From Vulcanimicrobiota bacterium (lineage in GTDB: Bacteria; Vulcanimicrobiota; Xenobia; Xenobiales; JADMJV01): a DNA stretch of 64,000 bases. Position 1 is the stretch's first letter, and every line of letters starts with the position of its first letter. The translations under genes and the position numbers were made by a program. The notes under the pieces were generated by a model, which made no database searches, was not told the DNA's origin, and was given only the letters and a program-made list of their open reading frames with translations. Below are positions 39,446-49,129 of the stretch, in pieces. Where the stretch lies: contig JAHBVR010000002.1 in the NCBI GenBank assembly GCA_019637395.1, forward strand, positions 62,001-126,000, read 5' to 3'.

Positions 39446-39461
39446 GTAATGTCAGTATTAC
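39446..39461. promoter_or_regulatory. Dyad GTAAT-N6-ATTAC
   Basis: A perfect 5-6-5 inverted repeat in the divergent region between the PilZ-like and methyltransferase genes, with the same geometry as the CRP-like site 36 bases away. Possible second operator. Confidence 0.35.
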
Positions 39462-39481
39462 AGTTCAACTGCGCCCCGGTC

Positions 39482-39497
39482 TGTGATCTGCTTCACA
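39482..39497. promoter_or_regulatory. CRP-like site TGTGA-N6-TCACA
   Basis: TGTGATCTGCTTCACA matches the core of the E. coli CRP site exactly (TGTGA-N6-TCACA). It lies 51 bases upstream of the methyltransferase ATG and about 100 bases upstream of the PilZ-like start. A CRP/FNR-family activator is the likely binder; none is encoded in the window. Confidence 0.6.
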
Positions 39498-39547
39498 TTG
39501 CATGTTTTTTCAAGGGTTCCGCCCGGTCCACCCCAAAGGGCAGGGCC

Positions 39548-40378
39548 ATGGTCGCGACCCCCATCGTGAAGTGGGCCGGCGGCAAAGGACGCTTGCTTTC
39601 TCAATACGAGCCCTACCTGCCCCCCCGCTTCAAACGCTATTTCGAACCCTTCGCCGGCGGGGCGGCGGTGTTTTTCTGGCTGCGCAATCAGCGCGGCCTC
39701 AAGTTTTCGGCCACCCTGAACGACTCCAATGAGGAACTGATCAATTGCTATCAGGTCGTGCAGTCCCAGCCGGAGCCGTTGCTGGCGCGGCTACGCCAGA
39801 TGGCCGACCGGCATAGCCATGCTTACTACTACCAGATTCGCGCCGAACGACCCGAATTGCCTCTGGAGCGCGCCGCCCGTCTCATTTATCTGAACAAGAC
39901 CTGTTACAACGGACTCTATCGGGTCAACGCCTCGGGCGGATTTAATGTGCCCATGGGCCGCTACAAGGATCCTTCCATCGTCCAGGAGGACAAGATTGTG
40001 GCTGCTCACCAGGCGCTTCAGGGAGTGCAGTTGTGGAACAAGGGGTTTGACGACGCCGCGCTGGCCGCTCGCAAAGGCGATTTTGTCTACTTCGATCCGC
40101 CTTATCAGCCGCTCAACGCCACTTCCAACTTCACCAGCTACACCAAGGACCAGTTTGGCATGGAACAACAGTGCCATCTGGCCGCGGTCTTCAAACAATT
40201 GGTCAAACGCGGCTGCCACGTGCTGCTGTCAAATTCGGACAGTGAGTTGGTGCGCGATCTGTACCGTGATTATCAGCAGGTGGAAATTCGGGCGCCCCGC
40301 TTCATCAATTCCAAAGCGGCCGGCCGCAGCTCGATCGCCGAGTTGCTCATCCTCGCAAATCCCGCAGAGAGTGGATGA
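39548..40378 (+). CDS. Dam-type DNA adenine N6-methyltransferase, orphan
   Basis: A 276-residue D12-class (alpha-type) adenine methyltransferase. The family start KWAGGKGRLL is at ~8-17, the SAM-binding FEPFAGGAAVFF at ~32, and the catalytic DPPY at 183-186. Relatives methylate GATC or a variant of it; the target here is inferred. No restriction endonuclease gene adjoins it, so it may act in gene control, replication or mismatch repair. Start ATG at 39548; the upstream open frame is non-coding. A CRP-like site is 51 bases upstream. The 3' end overlaps the thioesterase gene by 32 bases. Confidence 0.9.
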   Translation: MVATPIVKWAGGKGRLLSQYEPYLPPRFKRYFEPFAGGAAVFFWLRNQRGLKFSATLNDSNEELINCYQVVQSQPEPLLARLRQMADRHSHAYYYQIRAERPELPLERAARLIYLNKTCYNGLYRVNASGGFNVPMGRYKDPSIVQEDKIVAAHQALQGVQLWNKGFDDAALAARKGDFVYFDPPYQPLNATSNFTSYTKDQFGMEQQCHLAAVFKQLVKRGCHVLLSNSDSELVRDLYRDYQQVEIRAPRFINSKAAGRSSIAELLILANPAESG

Positions 40379-40763
40379 GCTTCTCGGGAAGGGCTACCTT
40401 GGCGAAGGTGTGGCGCGCGACCGCCACCAACACGTAGCTGGCGGTCGCGATGAGGTCCGGACCTTGTTCCGGGCGGGTGACTTCGAACGACAGTTTAAGG
40501 CTGGTCTGACCGATGTGAGAAACCCAGCACGACACTTGCAGCAGGTCATCGAGTCGAGCGGCCACCAGAAAGTCACATTCGATGTGCCGGCGCGGTAACC
40601 AGACATCGAGCTCTTCGAACATCCGGCCGTAAGCGAATCCGATATGACGAAACATTTCGCTCTCGGCGAACTCGAAAAAGCGAATGTACGAACCGTAGAA
40701 AATAATTTCGGCAGCGTCGACGTCGCTCCAGCGAACCCGTTCTTGGATGGAAAATTTGCCCAT
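40347..40763 (-). CDS. Acyl-CoA thioesterase (4HBT hotdog fold)
   Basis: A 138-residue hotdog-fold thioesterase of the YbgC/4-hydroxybenzoyl-CoA type. The active-site region is RVRWSDVDAAEIIFYGSYIRFFE, with the conserved Asp followed by the D-x-x-G-like turn and the Tyr-x-x-Tyr/Phe pair, and the strands LQVSCWVSHIGQTSLKLSFEV follow. It hydrolyses acyl- or aroyl-CoA; chain preference not readable. Convergent overlap with the methyltransferase gene, and divergent from the giant TPR gene across 83 bases. Confidence 0.88.
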   Translation of the reverse strand: MGKFSIQERVRWSDVDAAEIIFYGSYIRFFEFAESEMFRHIGFAYGRMFEELDVWLPRRHIECDFLVAARLDDLLQVSCWVSHIGQTSLKLSFEVTRPEQGPDLIATASYVLVAVARHTFAKVALPEKLIHSLRDLRG

Positions 40764-40846
40764 GCAATTCCCTTAGCAAGTGGGTTTGGGGCCACCTGCC
40801 GCTCAGTCTAGAAGGCACCTAAACTTTCATCGAGAAGCCTCCGGCC

Positions 40847-43800
40847 ATGATTTTATGGGAGACCTACTTCGAATCGGCTCAGCAAGCGCTGGCTGAGGGC
40901 GACGACGCCAAGGCGGCCGAGCTTTTTGCTTCCGCTTTCGAGGAGGTCGAGTCCGAAAGTGTGCGCGATGATCGCTGGTTGCGTACGTTGTTGGGCTGGT
41001 CCAAAAGTCTGACCCGCCAGGGCAATTACGACCAGGCCACGGAAGTGCTCCAGGTTGACCCGGCGGAGCTGGCCGCCTGTCCAGCGGACTTACAATTGGA
41101 TTTGCAGGCCACCCTGGCCCAACTACAGCAGGCCAAGGGGGACAGCGCCGCCGAGCTGAACAGTTGGGCCAATTGGTACGGGGCTCTGAACGGAGCCAGT
41201 GAAGCCCGCTTGCCTCACCTGCGCCGGGCCGTGCAGTTGGCTCAAGAATTGCAGGCGGACTGGATGAGCGGGGCGCGGGAGCTGCTCTACAGTTGGTCGG
41301 TGGAGTTGTTGGGACCCGATCACCCGGAGACCTTGGCCGCGGCTCAGCACCAGCTCGATAGTTACCTGGCCGAAAAGGATTGGGCTCGCGCTGAGCCGCT
41401 GCTGCGTGCTCAACTGGCGCTGAACGAGAAAGATCGGTCCGCCTGGCTCAAGACGCAAGGTTTATTAGCTCTGGCCCTGCGCTCTCAGGGCAAAGCCGAA
41501 GCGGCCTGGCTCGCTTATCGAGAAATTTTGCGCGCTCAGCCGCTGGAACACGAAGAGCATTTGGAGGTGCTTCGTTGGGCCTATGAAGAGGCTCAGGGCG
41601 AGCAGGCTCAGGAAGTCGCGCTGGACTATCTGATTCGACTCACCCAGCCGCTGCCGGGCCATCTCGACCTCTACGACTATGTTATGGTGCTGGCCGAACC
41701 GGCGGATCAACTGCGCTTGCAGCAGGCTCGACTGGGCTGGGCCGAGGCCCTTCAGACCAGCCTGGAGATCCAGTTGGACTGGACCCACGAATTGGCGCTG
41801 GCTCTCGAGGCGCAGGGGCAGCCCGATCAGGCCAATTTTTTCTGGGATCGAATTTTGCTGGAGGGCCTTCCCAAGAAGGCGTTGGCCGACGCTCACCTGC
41901 GCGCCGCGCGCAAGGCCGCCGCTCAGGGGCAGCCGGCCGGAGACCACTACCGGGCAGGCCTGATGGGGCGTCTGGAGCAGTCCCAGTGGGAAGAGTGCTG
42001 GCTGGAGGACGCCCTGCATTGGGCCCGGCTCGAGTTTGAGCAGAACAATCAGGTCACCGCCCTGGCGATTCTTACGCCGCTCCTCGGGCAGCTCGAAAAA
42101 CGCTCCTTGGAAGGCACGGCTCCCTACTGTGAGGCTCTCTTTATGCGGGCTCGACTGGCCTACGCGCAAGAGCAGCCCACGGGCCAGGCGGACCTGGAGC
42201 AAGCTTTCGAACTCTGGCAGGCGGTCGAACAGCCGGCGGACCTGGGAGTCAAGATTTCCACCTTCGCTGTCGAACAGAGCATCGCGGCTCGTCAGCAGAC
42301 GGACTACCAGCGCTGGGCTGCGCGTCTGGAAAAGCTGGGTGTGGAACCTCCGCCCTTCGAACGCGGCTTCGATGAGGAGGCGATGCAGGCTCTGCATCAC
42401 TCGGGAGAGTGGGTCCGGCTGGAACAAGAACTGCGCGAAGTTCTGCCCAAGCTGGGAGCGGAAAGCCCGGAGGAGCATTTTGTCGCCTACCTGTGGCTGG
42501 CCGAGAGCTTGGAGCAGCAGGGACGCTGGGAGGAGGCCTTGGAATTCCGCCAGCAATCTCAGCCCACTTTGGTGGAGCGGCTGGGTGCTGCCCACGCGCT
42601 GGTTTTACGCGGTCAAATGCAGTTGGGTCAGTGCCTCAATGCCTTGAGCCGCTTCGCTGAAGGCGAACGGGTCCTGGCCCAGTCGGTGCGCGCCCATGAG
42701 AAGGCCCTGGGGGCTGACAGCCTGGCCGTGGGCCGGGTATTGCTCGCTTTGGCCGAGAGTTTCCGGCTGCAAGGCAAGGATAACCTGATGGAGGCGGTTT
42801 CCGGCCGGGCTGTCGGCTTGCTGGAAAAACACTTGCCGGTGGGACACCCGGACCGTTTGCAGGCCAAGCGGGACCTGGTGCAGTGGATGATGGATCAGGG
42901 CCGCTTTGGCGAAGCCCGCCAACAACTCCAGTTTATGGAGCAAGAAGAAGTTCAGGCTTTTGGCGCGGATCACCCCGAATTAGCGGTGACTCTCTCGCAA
43001 TGGGCCAGCCTGGAAACGGCCGAGGGCGACTACGCGGCAGCCGAGGTCCACTACCGGCGCTCGTTGGACCTGTTCGAACGCGGTCTCGGGGATGCCCACC
43101 CGAACGTGGCCGCCACTCTCAACAACCTGGGACAGAACCTTTACCGACAGGCTCACTATGCTAAAGCGGCCAGCGTGCTGGAGCGGGCTTTGCAGATTTT
43201 TGACGCCCACGATGCCGGGCGCGTCTCGACCATGGTCAACCTGGGACTGGTCTGGCAGGCTCAACAAGAACATGCTAAAGCCCAACAATGGTTGGAAGAA
43301 GCCTTGCGGCTGAGCCAGGAGTGGTTGGGCGAAGACGACCTGGAGGCCGCCTTCTGCTGCTTTACGCTGGCGGAAGTGCTGGCTCATCAGGGACAAATGG
43401 CGGAAGCCCGCCAGTTTGCGCAGAGGGCTCTGGACATTCGCGAAAGACGCCTGGGAGCGTTGCATCCGGAAACCTCCACCAGCCAGGCTCAGGTGAGTAA
43501 TCTGCTGATGCGTGACGGCCGGGAGGCCGACGCCATCCCCCTGGTGGAAGGCTCCCTGAAAATTCAGGCTCAGGCCCTCGGGGAAGACCATCCCGAATTG
43601 ATCCCTACCTATTCAACCTTGGGCCGACTCTACATGGCCGATCAGCAGTGGGATAAGGCGGAGGAGACCCTGCTCAAGGCCATTGGTCTGATCCATCGAT
43701 CGACCGCCCAGGTCAGCGCCGAACTGGCTCAGAGAGTGGCCGAGTTGGGCGAACTTCGGGCTTCTCAAGGAGATTTGGAGCAGGCCATCGGGTTCTCGGC

Positions 43801-46800
43801 CAAAGCGGTGGAGATTCTGGTGGAGGCGTTGGGAACTCAGCACGAGGCCACCGATCCGGTCATGCTCAGACTGGCCAAGCTCTACCTGCAGGCCGCCCGC
43901 TATAAAGAAGCCGAGGCTTGCTTCAAGCGGGTGCTGGACCAGCGCACCCAGCGCCTGGGCGGCGACGACCCTGGTGTGGCTCTGGTCTGGCTGGAACTGG
44001 CCGAACTCCAATTGGCCCAGAACCGCCAGGTGCTGGCCGAAACCTTGGGCAAAAAGGCCCTGGATCTGATTCAGCGACGCTTTGGTGAAGAGCATGTGCA
44101 ACTGCGTCCAGCTCTGGAATTCCTGGCCCGGCACGCCTCCCACCACGGCAACGAATCTCAGGTTGCGGCCTATGAGCAGCGACTGGCCGCTCTGGTGGAG
44201 CCGTCCCTCGAGGATACTCCCTCAACCACCACCTCGCCGGTCGTGGCCGTTCCCTTACCCGACACCGAAGGGCAGGCGACCGTCACGCCGGAGTCAGGCC
44301 CTTCTGAGGTCGAAGGAGAGACCGTTCCTGCAGAAGATGAGCCGTCCGTGGAGCCACCTTCCATTGAGGCGGAGGCTGTCCACCTCGAGACGCCGGCGCC
44401 TACCGAAAGGGACGCGCCCGCCGAGGCGGTTGTTGAAGTGGCCGTGCCTGACGAGGCTGCCGGCCTGGTCGAGGATGTGCCTTCGGTTTCGGAAGCCATC
44501 GAGGAATCTGGGGCAGAGCCGGCGACCGCGGTCATGGCCGAGGCTGTTACCGAAACGGTTGCTGAAGCGGCGGTGGAACCCGTGGTTGCCGAGGCACCTG
44601 AGGTGGTGCCGGTGGTGCCTGAGCCGGAGCCGGAACCGCTCAGTCCGGAGGAACAGGCGGCCAGGGCGGCGCTCGAAAAGAACTGGGTTTATGTCAGGGA
44701 GTTGTTGACGCCGCTGGTCGCCGCGCGCAGCGGAGTGGACCTGGCCGAGATATTGCGCCGTCTGTCCCTGGCCGAGCGCCACCTGGGCAATCGCACTCAG
44801 GCCGAGCGGCTGCTCTTGCAATCGATTACCTTGTGGTCTCAGGAATACGGTGAGAACCATCCGGAACTGGCCGAAAGCATGGGAGACCTGGCCGAGGTCA
44901 GTTTCGAGATGGGTAAGTTGGAGCAGGCGGAAGGCTTGCTGCGCCGGGCCACCGAGATTCAGGTTCGCCTGCACGGCACCGACCATGCCGCGATGATTCC
45001 CTGGCTGTTGCGCCTGGGCCGGATCTATTTGCCCCACAAGGCCAGCCAGGCCCTGCCGCCGCTGCAACGGGCCCTGGGCTTGGCCCAGAGCCGCCTCAAC
45101 GCTCAGGATCCGGTGCAGGCGGAGATTCTCTGGTCTCTGGCTCTGGCCCAAGAGCAGGCGGGTGACTTTGAGGAAGCCACGGTTCTCCTGCGCCGACGCC
45201 TGAGTTTTCCGGATGGCGAAGAAGCCCTCGAAGTCCAACTGAAGCTCGCCCAAATGCTGCTGCGGGCTGGACAAATCGAGGCGGCCACGCAGATTCTGCA
45301 TAAGTTGGAAGTGCACTTGCCGGTTCCCGGTCCCGAGATTGAGGAACAGGTAAAGGCGCTGGTGGGCAACATTCTGGTCTTGGAAGACCGCCTCGAGGAA
45401 GCCGAGCCGCGTTTGCTGGAGGCCCTGCAGATGCGCAGCCAGCGTCTCAGCACGCAGCATCCGGATTTGCGCCCCATCCTGTTCAATCTGGCCAAACTCT
45501 ATAGCGCCCGCGAAGCTTACCAGCAGGTGGCTATTTTCGCCCAGCAGGCCCTGGAGTTAACCCCCGAAAGCGAGACCGAGACCAGGCTGCAGCTCTATTC
45601 TCAGTTGGCGCCCGCCCTGATGCACTTGGACCGGCACTCGGAAGCGGAGGTTCTGTATCGCACCTGGGCGGATTTGATCGTGGCCCAACAGGGGGAAAAT
45701 CATCCGGCCCAACTGCCGGCCCTGCAAGCCCTTTCCAAGCTGCTGCAGCGCCGCGGCGACTCGATGGCGGCCCAAGAAATGCGCGAGCAGGCCTGGCAGA
45801 TCCTCAGCCAGAGCCCGCAGGTCTCGGAAGCCGAGTTTCTGTTGCCTTTGGAGGACCTGGCCCGCGGCGCCATCGAGCAGGCTGCTTGGGATAAGGCTGA
45901 AGCCTGGCTCCGCCGCGCCTACGCCATCGCGGAGAAACAGGATGGACTGGCGGCGGCGCGCCTGGCTTATGCTCTGGGCGAAGTCTTCCGCTCGACCGGC
46001 CGCCTGGCCGAAGCCGAGACCGCCATTCGCCGCTCGCTGGAATTCCGCCAGACGGCGCTGGGGGCCGAGCATGTGGAAACGCTCCGGTCCCTGCAGTCCC
46101 TGGCCGAGGTTTACTCGGCCCAGAATCGGTTTGAAGCTGCTCAATCAATGCTCAGCCGCTGTTTGGATGCGGGTAAGCAGACGTTGGGCGATCAGCATCC
46201 CGACCTGGCGGGTTTTCATCGCGCCCTGGGCGTACTCTGGTCCCACACCGGCCGGATGGACGAAGCCGAGAAGTCCTTGTTGGAGGCGCTCGCTCTGGTC
46301 GAGAATCTCTCCCCGCCCCATCCCGAACTGGTGCCTACCTTGGAAGCGCTCGGCCAATACTATCAACGCCTCGACCAGTTGGCCCAGGCCGCTCCCTTTT
46401 ACAGTCGGGCTCTGGATTCAATGGAGCAGTCGTTGGGACCAAGCCATCTGGCCGTGGCCGATTCTCTGTTACAACTGGGCGAGTTACAGCAGCGTCAGGG
46501 GAATTTCGAGGAAGCCGAGAAGCTCTATCGCCGCTGTCTGGAGATTCGCAGTCAGAAACTGGCGGCGCAAAGCCCTCGTCTGGCTCAGGTCCGCCAGGTT
46601 CTGGCCCAACTGCTGCAAAAGCAGGGGCATACGGCTGCCGCCCGCGAGTTGTTCGAGCAGGCTCTGGCCGCTCTCTGGTCGGAACAAGGCGGTGAGAGTT
46701 CGCAGGTGGCGGAATGCCTCGAAGGTCTTGGGCTGCTGGAGTTGCAGCAGTCCCTTTATGCCGAATCGGAAGCTCGCCTGCAAAAGGCTCTGACCATCCG

Positions 46801-48082
46801 GGAGAAGGAACCGGCTGACCGCCAGGGCCCCACCATGAATACCCACCAATTGCTGGCCCGCGTCTTTCTGGAAAGCCGCCGGCCCGAGATGGCCGAGCGC
46901 TCTCTGAAGCGAGCTCTGGAGATCGCCCAGAAAGCCTTCGGAGGAGACCGTCCTGAAGTAGCGGCCTGTCTCGAGCAGTTGGGTGGATTGTATTTGAGTC
47001 AGGGACGCTATGTGGCGGCCGAAGCCCTGTTTGATCGCGCCCTGGAAATACGCGACCGGAGCCAGCAGCCGCAGCATCCCGATTCGGGCTTTTGTTTGCT
47101 GGGTCTGGCTCAGATTTATCTGGCCCAGAATCAATTGACACAGGCCTGGCAAACGGCCGAGACGGCCAAGAAAATTTACGACGCGCTGCCCCAGCAGCCT
47201 AACCTGGATGGTGCCCAGGCTCTGTATCTGATGGCCGAAACGCTGCGCCTGCAGGGGCGCTTCAAGGAGTCCGAGGCGCTTTATCAGCGCTGCCTGGAGA
47301 TTCGCAACAAGTTGTTGGGCAATGACCACCCCGAAGTGCAGCGCGGTTTGCACGGTCTGGGTGTGTCGCTGATGGATCAGGGCAAAGCTCCCCAGGCCGA
47401 GCGCATTTTTACCCACGCTCTGAGACTGCTGGAGGCCAAGTTGGGCAACGATCACCCCGATCTGGCCAACAGTCTGCACAGTTTGGGACTATTGCATCGC
47501 AGCCAGGGTCGCGGCGCCACCGCTGAACTGCATCTGAAACGAGCTTTGGAACTGCGCACCAAGGGATTGGGTAACGAGCACCCGGATCTGGCGGCCAGCT
47601 TGCAGGCCATGGCTCAGTTACATTTGGATCAGCGCAACGACCAGGCGGCTGAGGCGTTATTGAAACAGGCCTTGAGCATTCGAGAGAAGGCTTTGCGCGC
47701 CGATCACCCGGCTCTGTCCGCGCTGTTGCTCTTGCTGGCCGGTCTTTACAAATCGCAGGAGCGCTTTTCCGAGGCCGAGCCCCGCTTGAAGCGCGTGCTC
47801 GATCAGCGCGAAAAGTTGCTGGGCACCCATCACCCGGATACTGCCGCCATCCTTCAGGAACTGGGCGAACTCTATCTACTGAACGGCCAGCAACAGCAGG
47901 CGGAAACCTTGCTCAAACGGGCCCTGGATATTTATGAAAAACGCCTGGGCCAGGAACATCCTACGATTTTGCCGTGCCTGCATCTGCTCTGGAAGGCTTA
48001 CGACGCCCAAAAACGCACCCAGGAAGCGGCCGGCATCCGCTCGCGCATCCAACTCCTCGAAGTTACTCGCCCTGCTGGTTAA
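40847..48082 (+). CDS. Giant TPR (kinesin light chain-like) protein, 2411 aa
   Basis: A 2411-residue protein made almost wholly of tetratricopeptide repeats. Many are the 42-residue kinesin light chain/TPR_12 type with the signature A..L..RALEI.E..LG..HP..A..L..L. A ~150-residue linker of Glu, Pro, Val and Ala (residues ~1119-1270, bases ~44200-44660) separates an N-terminal array from a C-terminal one whose last ~1000 residues are the most regular. No signal peptide, membrane span or catalytic domain, so probably a cytoplasmic scaffold. A single-gene unit; its 3' end overlaps trmJ by 20 bases. Confidence 0.9.
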   Translation: MILWETYFESAQQALAEGDDAKAAELFASAFEEVESESVRDDRWLRTLLGWSKSLTRQGNYDQATEVLQVDPAELAACPADLQLDLQATLAQLQQAKGDSAAELNSWANWYGALNGASEARLPHLRRAVQLAQELQADWMSGARELLYSWSVELLGPDHPETLAAAQHQLDSYLAEKDWARAEPLLRAQLALNEKDRSAWLKTQGLLALALRSQGKAEAAWLAYREILRAQPLEHEEHLEVLRWAYEEAQGEQAQEVALDYLIRLTQPLPGHLDLYDYVMVLAEPADQLRLQQARLGWAEALQTSLEIQLDWTHELALALEAQGQPDQANFFWDRILLEGLPKKALADAHLRAARKAAAQGQPAGDHYRAGLMGRLEQSQWEECWLEDALHWARLEFEQNNQVTALAILTPLLGQLEKRSLEGTAPYCEALFMRARLAYAQEQPTGQADLEQAFELWQAVEQPADLGVKISTFAVEQSIAARQQTDYQRWAARLEKLGVEPPPFERGFDEEAMQALHHSGEWVRLEQELREVLPKLGAESPEEHFVAYLWLAESLEQQGRWEEALEFRQQSQPTLVERLGAAHALVLRGQMQLGQCLNALSRFAEGERVLAQSVRAHEKALGADSLAVGRVLLALAESFRLQGKDNLMEAVSGRAVGLLEKHLPVGHPDRLQAKRDLVQWMMDQGRFGEARQQLQFMEQEEVQAFGADHPELAVTLSQWASLETAEGDYAAAEVHYRRSLDLFERGLGDAHPNVAATLNNLGQNLYRQAHYAKAASVLERALQIFDAHDAGRVSTMVNLGLVWQAQQEHAKAQQWLEEALRLSQEWLGEDDLEAAFCCFTLAEVLAHQGQMAEARQFAQRALDIRERRLGALHPETSTSQAQVSNLLMRDGREADAIPLVEGSLKIQAQALGEDHPELIPTYSTLGRLYMADQQWDKAEETLLKAIGLIHRSTAQVSAELAQRVAELGELRASQGDLEQAIGFSAKAVEILVEALGTQHEATDPVMLRLAKLYLQAARYKEAEACFKRVLDQRTQRLGGDDPGVALVWLELAELQLAQNRQVLAETLGKKALDLIQRRFGEEHVQLRPALEFLARHASHHGNESQVAAYEQRLAALVEPSLEDTPSTTTSPVVAVPLPDTEGQATVTPESGPSEVEGETVPAEDEPSVEPPSIEAEAVHLETPAPTERDAPAEAVVEVAVPDEAAGLVEDVPSVSEAIEESGAEPATAVMAEAVTETVAEAAVEPVVAEAPEVVPVVPEPEPEPLSPEEQAARAALEKNWVYVRELLTPLVAARSGVDLAEILRRLSLAERHLGNRTQAERLLLQSITLWSQEYGENHPELAESMGDLAEVSFEMGKLEQAEGLLRRATEIQVRLHGTDHAAMIPWLLRLGRIYLPHKASQALPPLQRALGLAQSRLNAQDPVQAEILWSLALAQEQAGDFEEATVLLRRRLSFPDGEEALEVQLKLAQMLLRAGQIEAATQILHKLEVHLPVPGPEIEEQVKALVGNILVLEDRLEEAEPRLLEALQMRSQRLSTQHPDLRPILFNLAKLYSAREAYQQVAIFAQQALELTPESETETRLQLYSQLAPALMHLDRHSEAEVLYRTWADLIVAQQGENHPAQLPALQALSKLLQRRGDSMAAQEMREQAWQILSQSPQVSEAEFLLPLEDLARGAIEQAAWDKAEAWLRRAYAIAEKQDGLAAARLAYALGEVFRSTGRLAEAETAIRRSLEFRQTALGAEHVETLRSLQSLAEVYSAQNRFEAAQSMLSRCLDAGKQTLGDQHPDLAGFHRALGVLWSHTGRMDEAEKSLLEALALVENLSPPHPELVPTLEALGQYYQRLDQLAQAAPFYSRALDSMEQSLGPSHLAVADSLLQLGELQQRQGNFEEAEKLYRRCLEIRSQKLAAQSPRLAQVRQVLAQLLQKQGHTAAARELFEQALAALWSEQGGESSQVAECLEGLGLLELQQSLYAESEARLQKALTIREKEPADRQGPTMNTHQLLARVFLESRRPEMAERSLKRALEIAQKAFGGDRPEVAACLEQLGGLYLSQGRYVAAEALFDRALEIRDRSQQPQHPDSGFCLLGLAQIYLAQNQLTQAWQTAETAKKIYDALPQQPNLDGAQALYLMAETLRLQGRFKESEALYQRCLEIRNKLLGNDHPEVQRGLHGLGVSLMDQGKAPQAERIFTHALRLLEAKLGNDHPDLANSLHSLGLLHRSQGRGATAELHLKRALELRTKGLGNEHPDLAASLQAMAQLHLDQRNDQAAEALLKQALSIREKALRADHPALSALLLLLAGLYKSQERFSEAEPRLKRVLDQREKLLGTHHPDTAAILQELGELYLLNGQQQQAETLLKRALDIYEKRLGQEHPTILPCLHLLWKAYDAQKRTQEAAGIRSRIQLLEVTRPAG

Positions 48083-48806
48083 TCCGCTCGTAATTTCGCA
48101 AATGGCGGATGATGCCGAGCAGGAAGTTTACTTCGAAGACTTCTAAGCGGGAGCGATGCAGAATATCGTTGATTTTCCGCAGTTCCTCGTCCAGGGTGGC
48201 ATCGTGGCTGGGGTAACCATGATCCGATAGATAGCGGGAGATTTCTCCCAGGGCGCCTTGCAGAAGTTTGGGTTCGGCCCAGCGATTGGGTTTACTGCCC
48301 AGGTCCGTGTCCCGGTAGCGTCCCAGCAGCTCGTAGAGCATGAGCGTGACGGCGTGGGCCAGGTTGAGTGAGGAGTGAACCGGGTCGGTGGGAATCTTCA
48401 CGCGCCAATGGCAGATGGCGATGTCGGCGTTATCCAGCCCGCTTTCTTCGTTGCCGAAGACCAGGGCCAGCCGGCCGAGCTGGAAGCGCGGGATGACGGT
48501 GTCGCTCAAGCCGGCCGGAGTGACCAGGCGATGGCGCCGTTTTCCGGACTTCCCCGTCAGGGCCACCGAGAGGTCGATGCCGACCAGGGCTTCCGGCAAT
48601 GTCTCGGCGTATTGGATTCTATCCAACCAGGCGGCGGCGTGGGTGGCCCAGTTTTGCGATTGCTGGGAGGGGCGGCGTTGCGGTCGCACCAGCCACCAAT
48701 CGGTGACTCCGAAGCAGGCCAGCGAGCGCGCCACCGCGCCGATATTGGCTTCGCCCATCGTTTCCACCAGGATGACGCGGACCTGGTCAGGTTTGAGGAG
48801 GTTCAT
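48063..48806 (-). CDS. trmJ: tRNA/rRNA methyltransferase of the SpoU/TrmJ type
   Basis: A 247-residue SPOUT methyltransferase. Motif 1 is ETMGEANIGAVARSLACFG, motif 2 LALVFGNEESGL and motif 3 PTDPVHSSLNLAHAVTLMLYELL, which form the trefoil-knot SAM site. The arrangement matches TrmJ, which makes 2'-O-methyl at tRNA position 32; a C-terminal helical extension is present as in that family. Overlaps the start region of the coiled-coil gene by 20 bases on its strand and the end of the giant TPR gene convergently. Confidence 0.9.
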   Translation of the reverse strand: MNLLKPDQVRVILVETMGEANIGAVARSLACFGVTDWWLVRPQRRPSQQSQNWATHAAAWLDRIQYAETLPEALVGIDLSVALTGKSGKRRHRLVTPAGLSDTVIPRFQLGRLALVFGNEESGLDNADIAICHWRVKIPTDPVHSSLNLAHAVTLMLYELLGRYRDTDLGSKPNRWAEPKLLQGALGEISRYLSDHGYPSHDATLDEELRKINDILHRSRLEVFEVNFLLGIIRHLRNYERINQQGE

Positions 48807-49107
48807 CGGGAGGAGGTTCGTCGCCCTGGACCACTTCTTGAAGTTGCTTCTCCAGGCTCACGATCTGCTGCTGAAATTCGCGCACCGATTCCACCGAGTC
48901 TTTCAGTTCCTCGGGAGAGAACGTGTCCATATCAAACATGACGCAGACGCGCTCAGCCAGCGTGATCAGAGCCTGGTGTTTGTCTTCCTTGGCCTTGCTG
49001 AGCTGGTTTTGCAATTTGGTCCTGTCGACCGTCTCCTTAGCCTTCTTCTGCAAGAAATCCAGGCCCATTTTGAACGACTTTTTGGCTTTCTGGCTGAACT
49101 CTTCCAT
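48787..49107 (-). CDS. Small coiled-coil protein
   Basis: A 106-residue protein that is highly helical, Lys/Glu/Gln-rich (heptad-like at ~5-45 and 66-92), with a disordered Pro/Glu-rich end. No known family and no signal peptide; likely a small cytoplasmic oligomer. It overlaps trmJ by 20 bases and comes first on the strand, so the two are probably co-transcribed. A role with trmJ is not implied by sequence. Confidence 0.7.
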   Translation of the reverse strand: MEEFSQKAKKSFKMGLDFLQKKAKETVDRTKLQNQLSKAKEDKHQALITLAERVCVMFDMDTFSPEELKDSVESVREFQQQIVSLEKQLQEVVQGDEPPPDEPPQT

Positions 49108-49129
49108 TGCTCCGCCCTCCCTCTCCTGA

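Noticed and set aside
46484-47479. 331-codon minus-strand frame inside the giant TPR gene
   Set aside because: Repeat codons give long open antisense frames; no independent evidence of coding.
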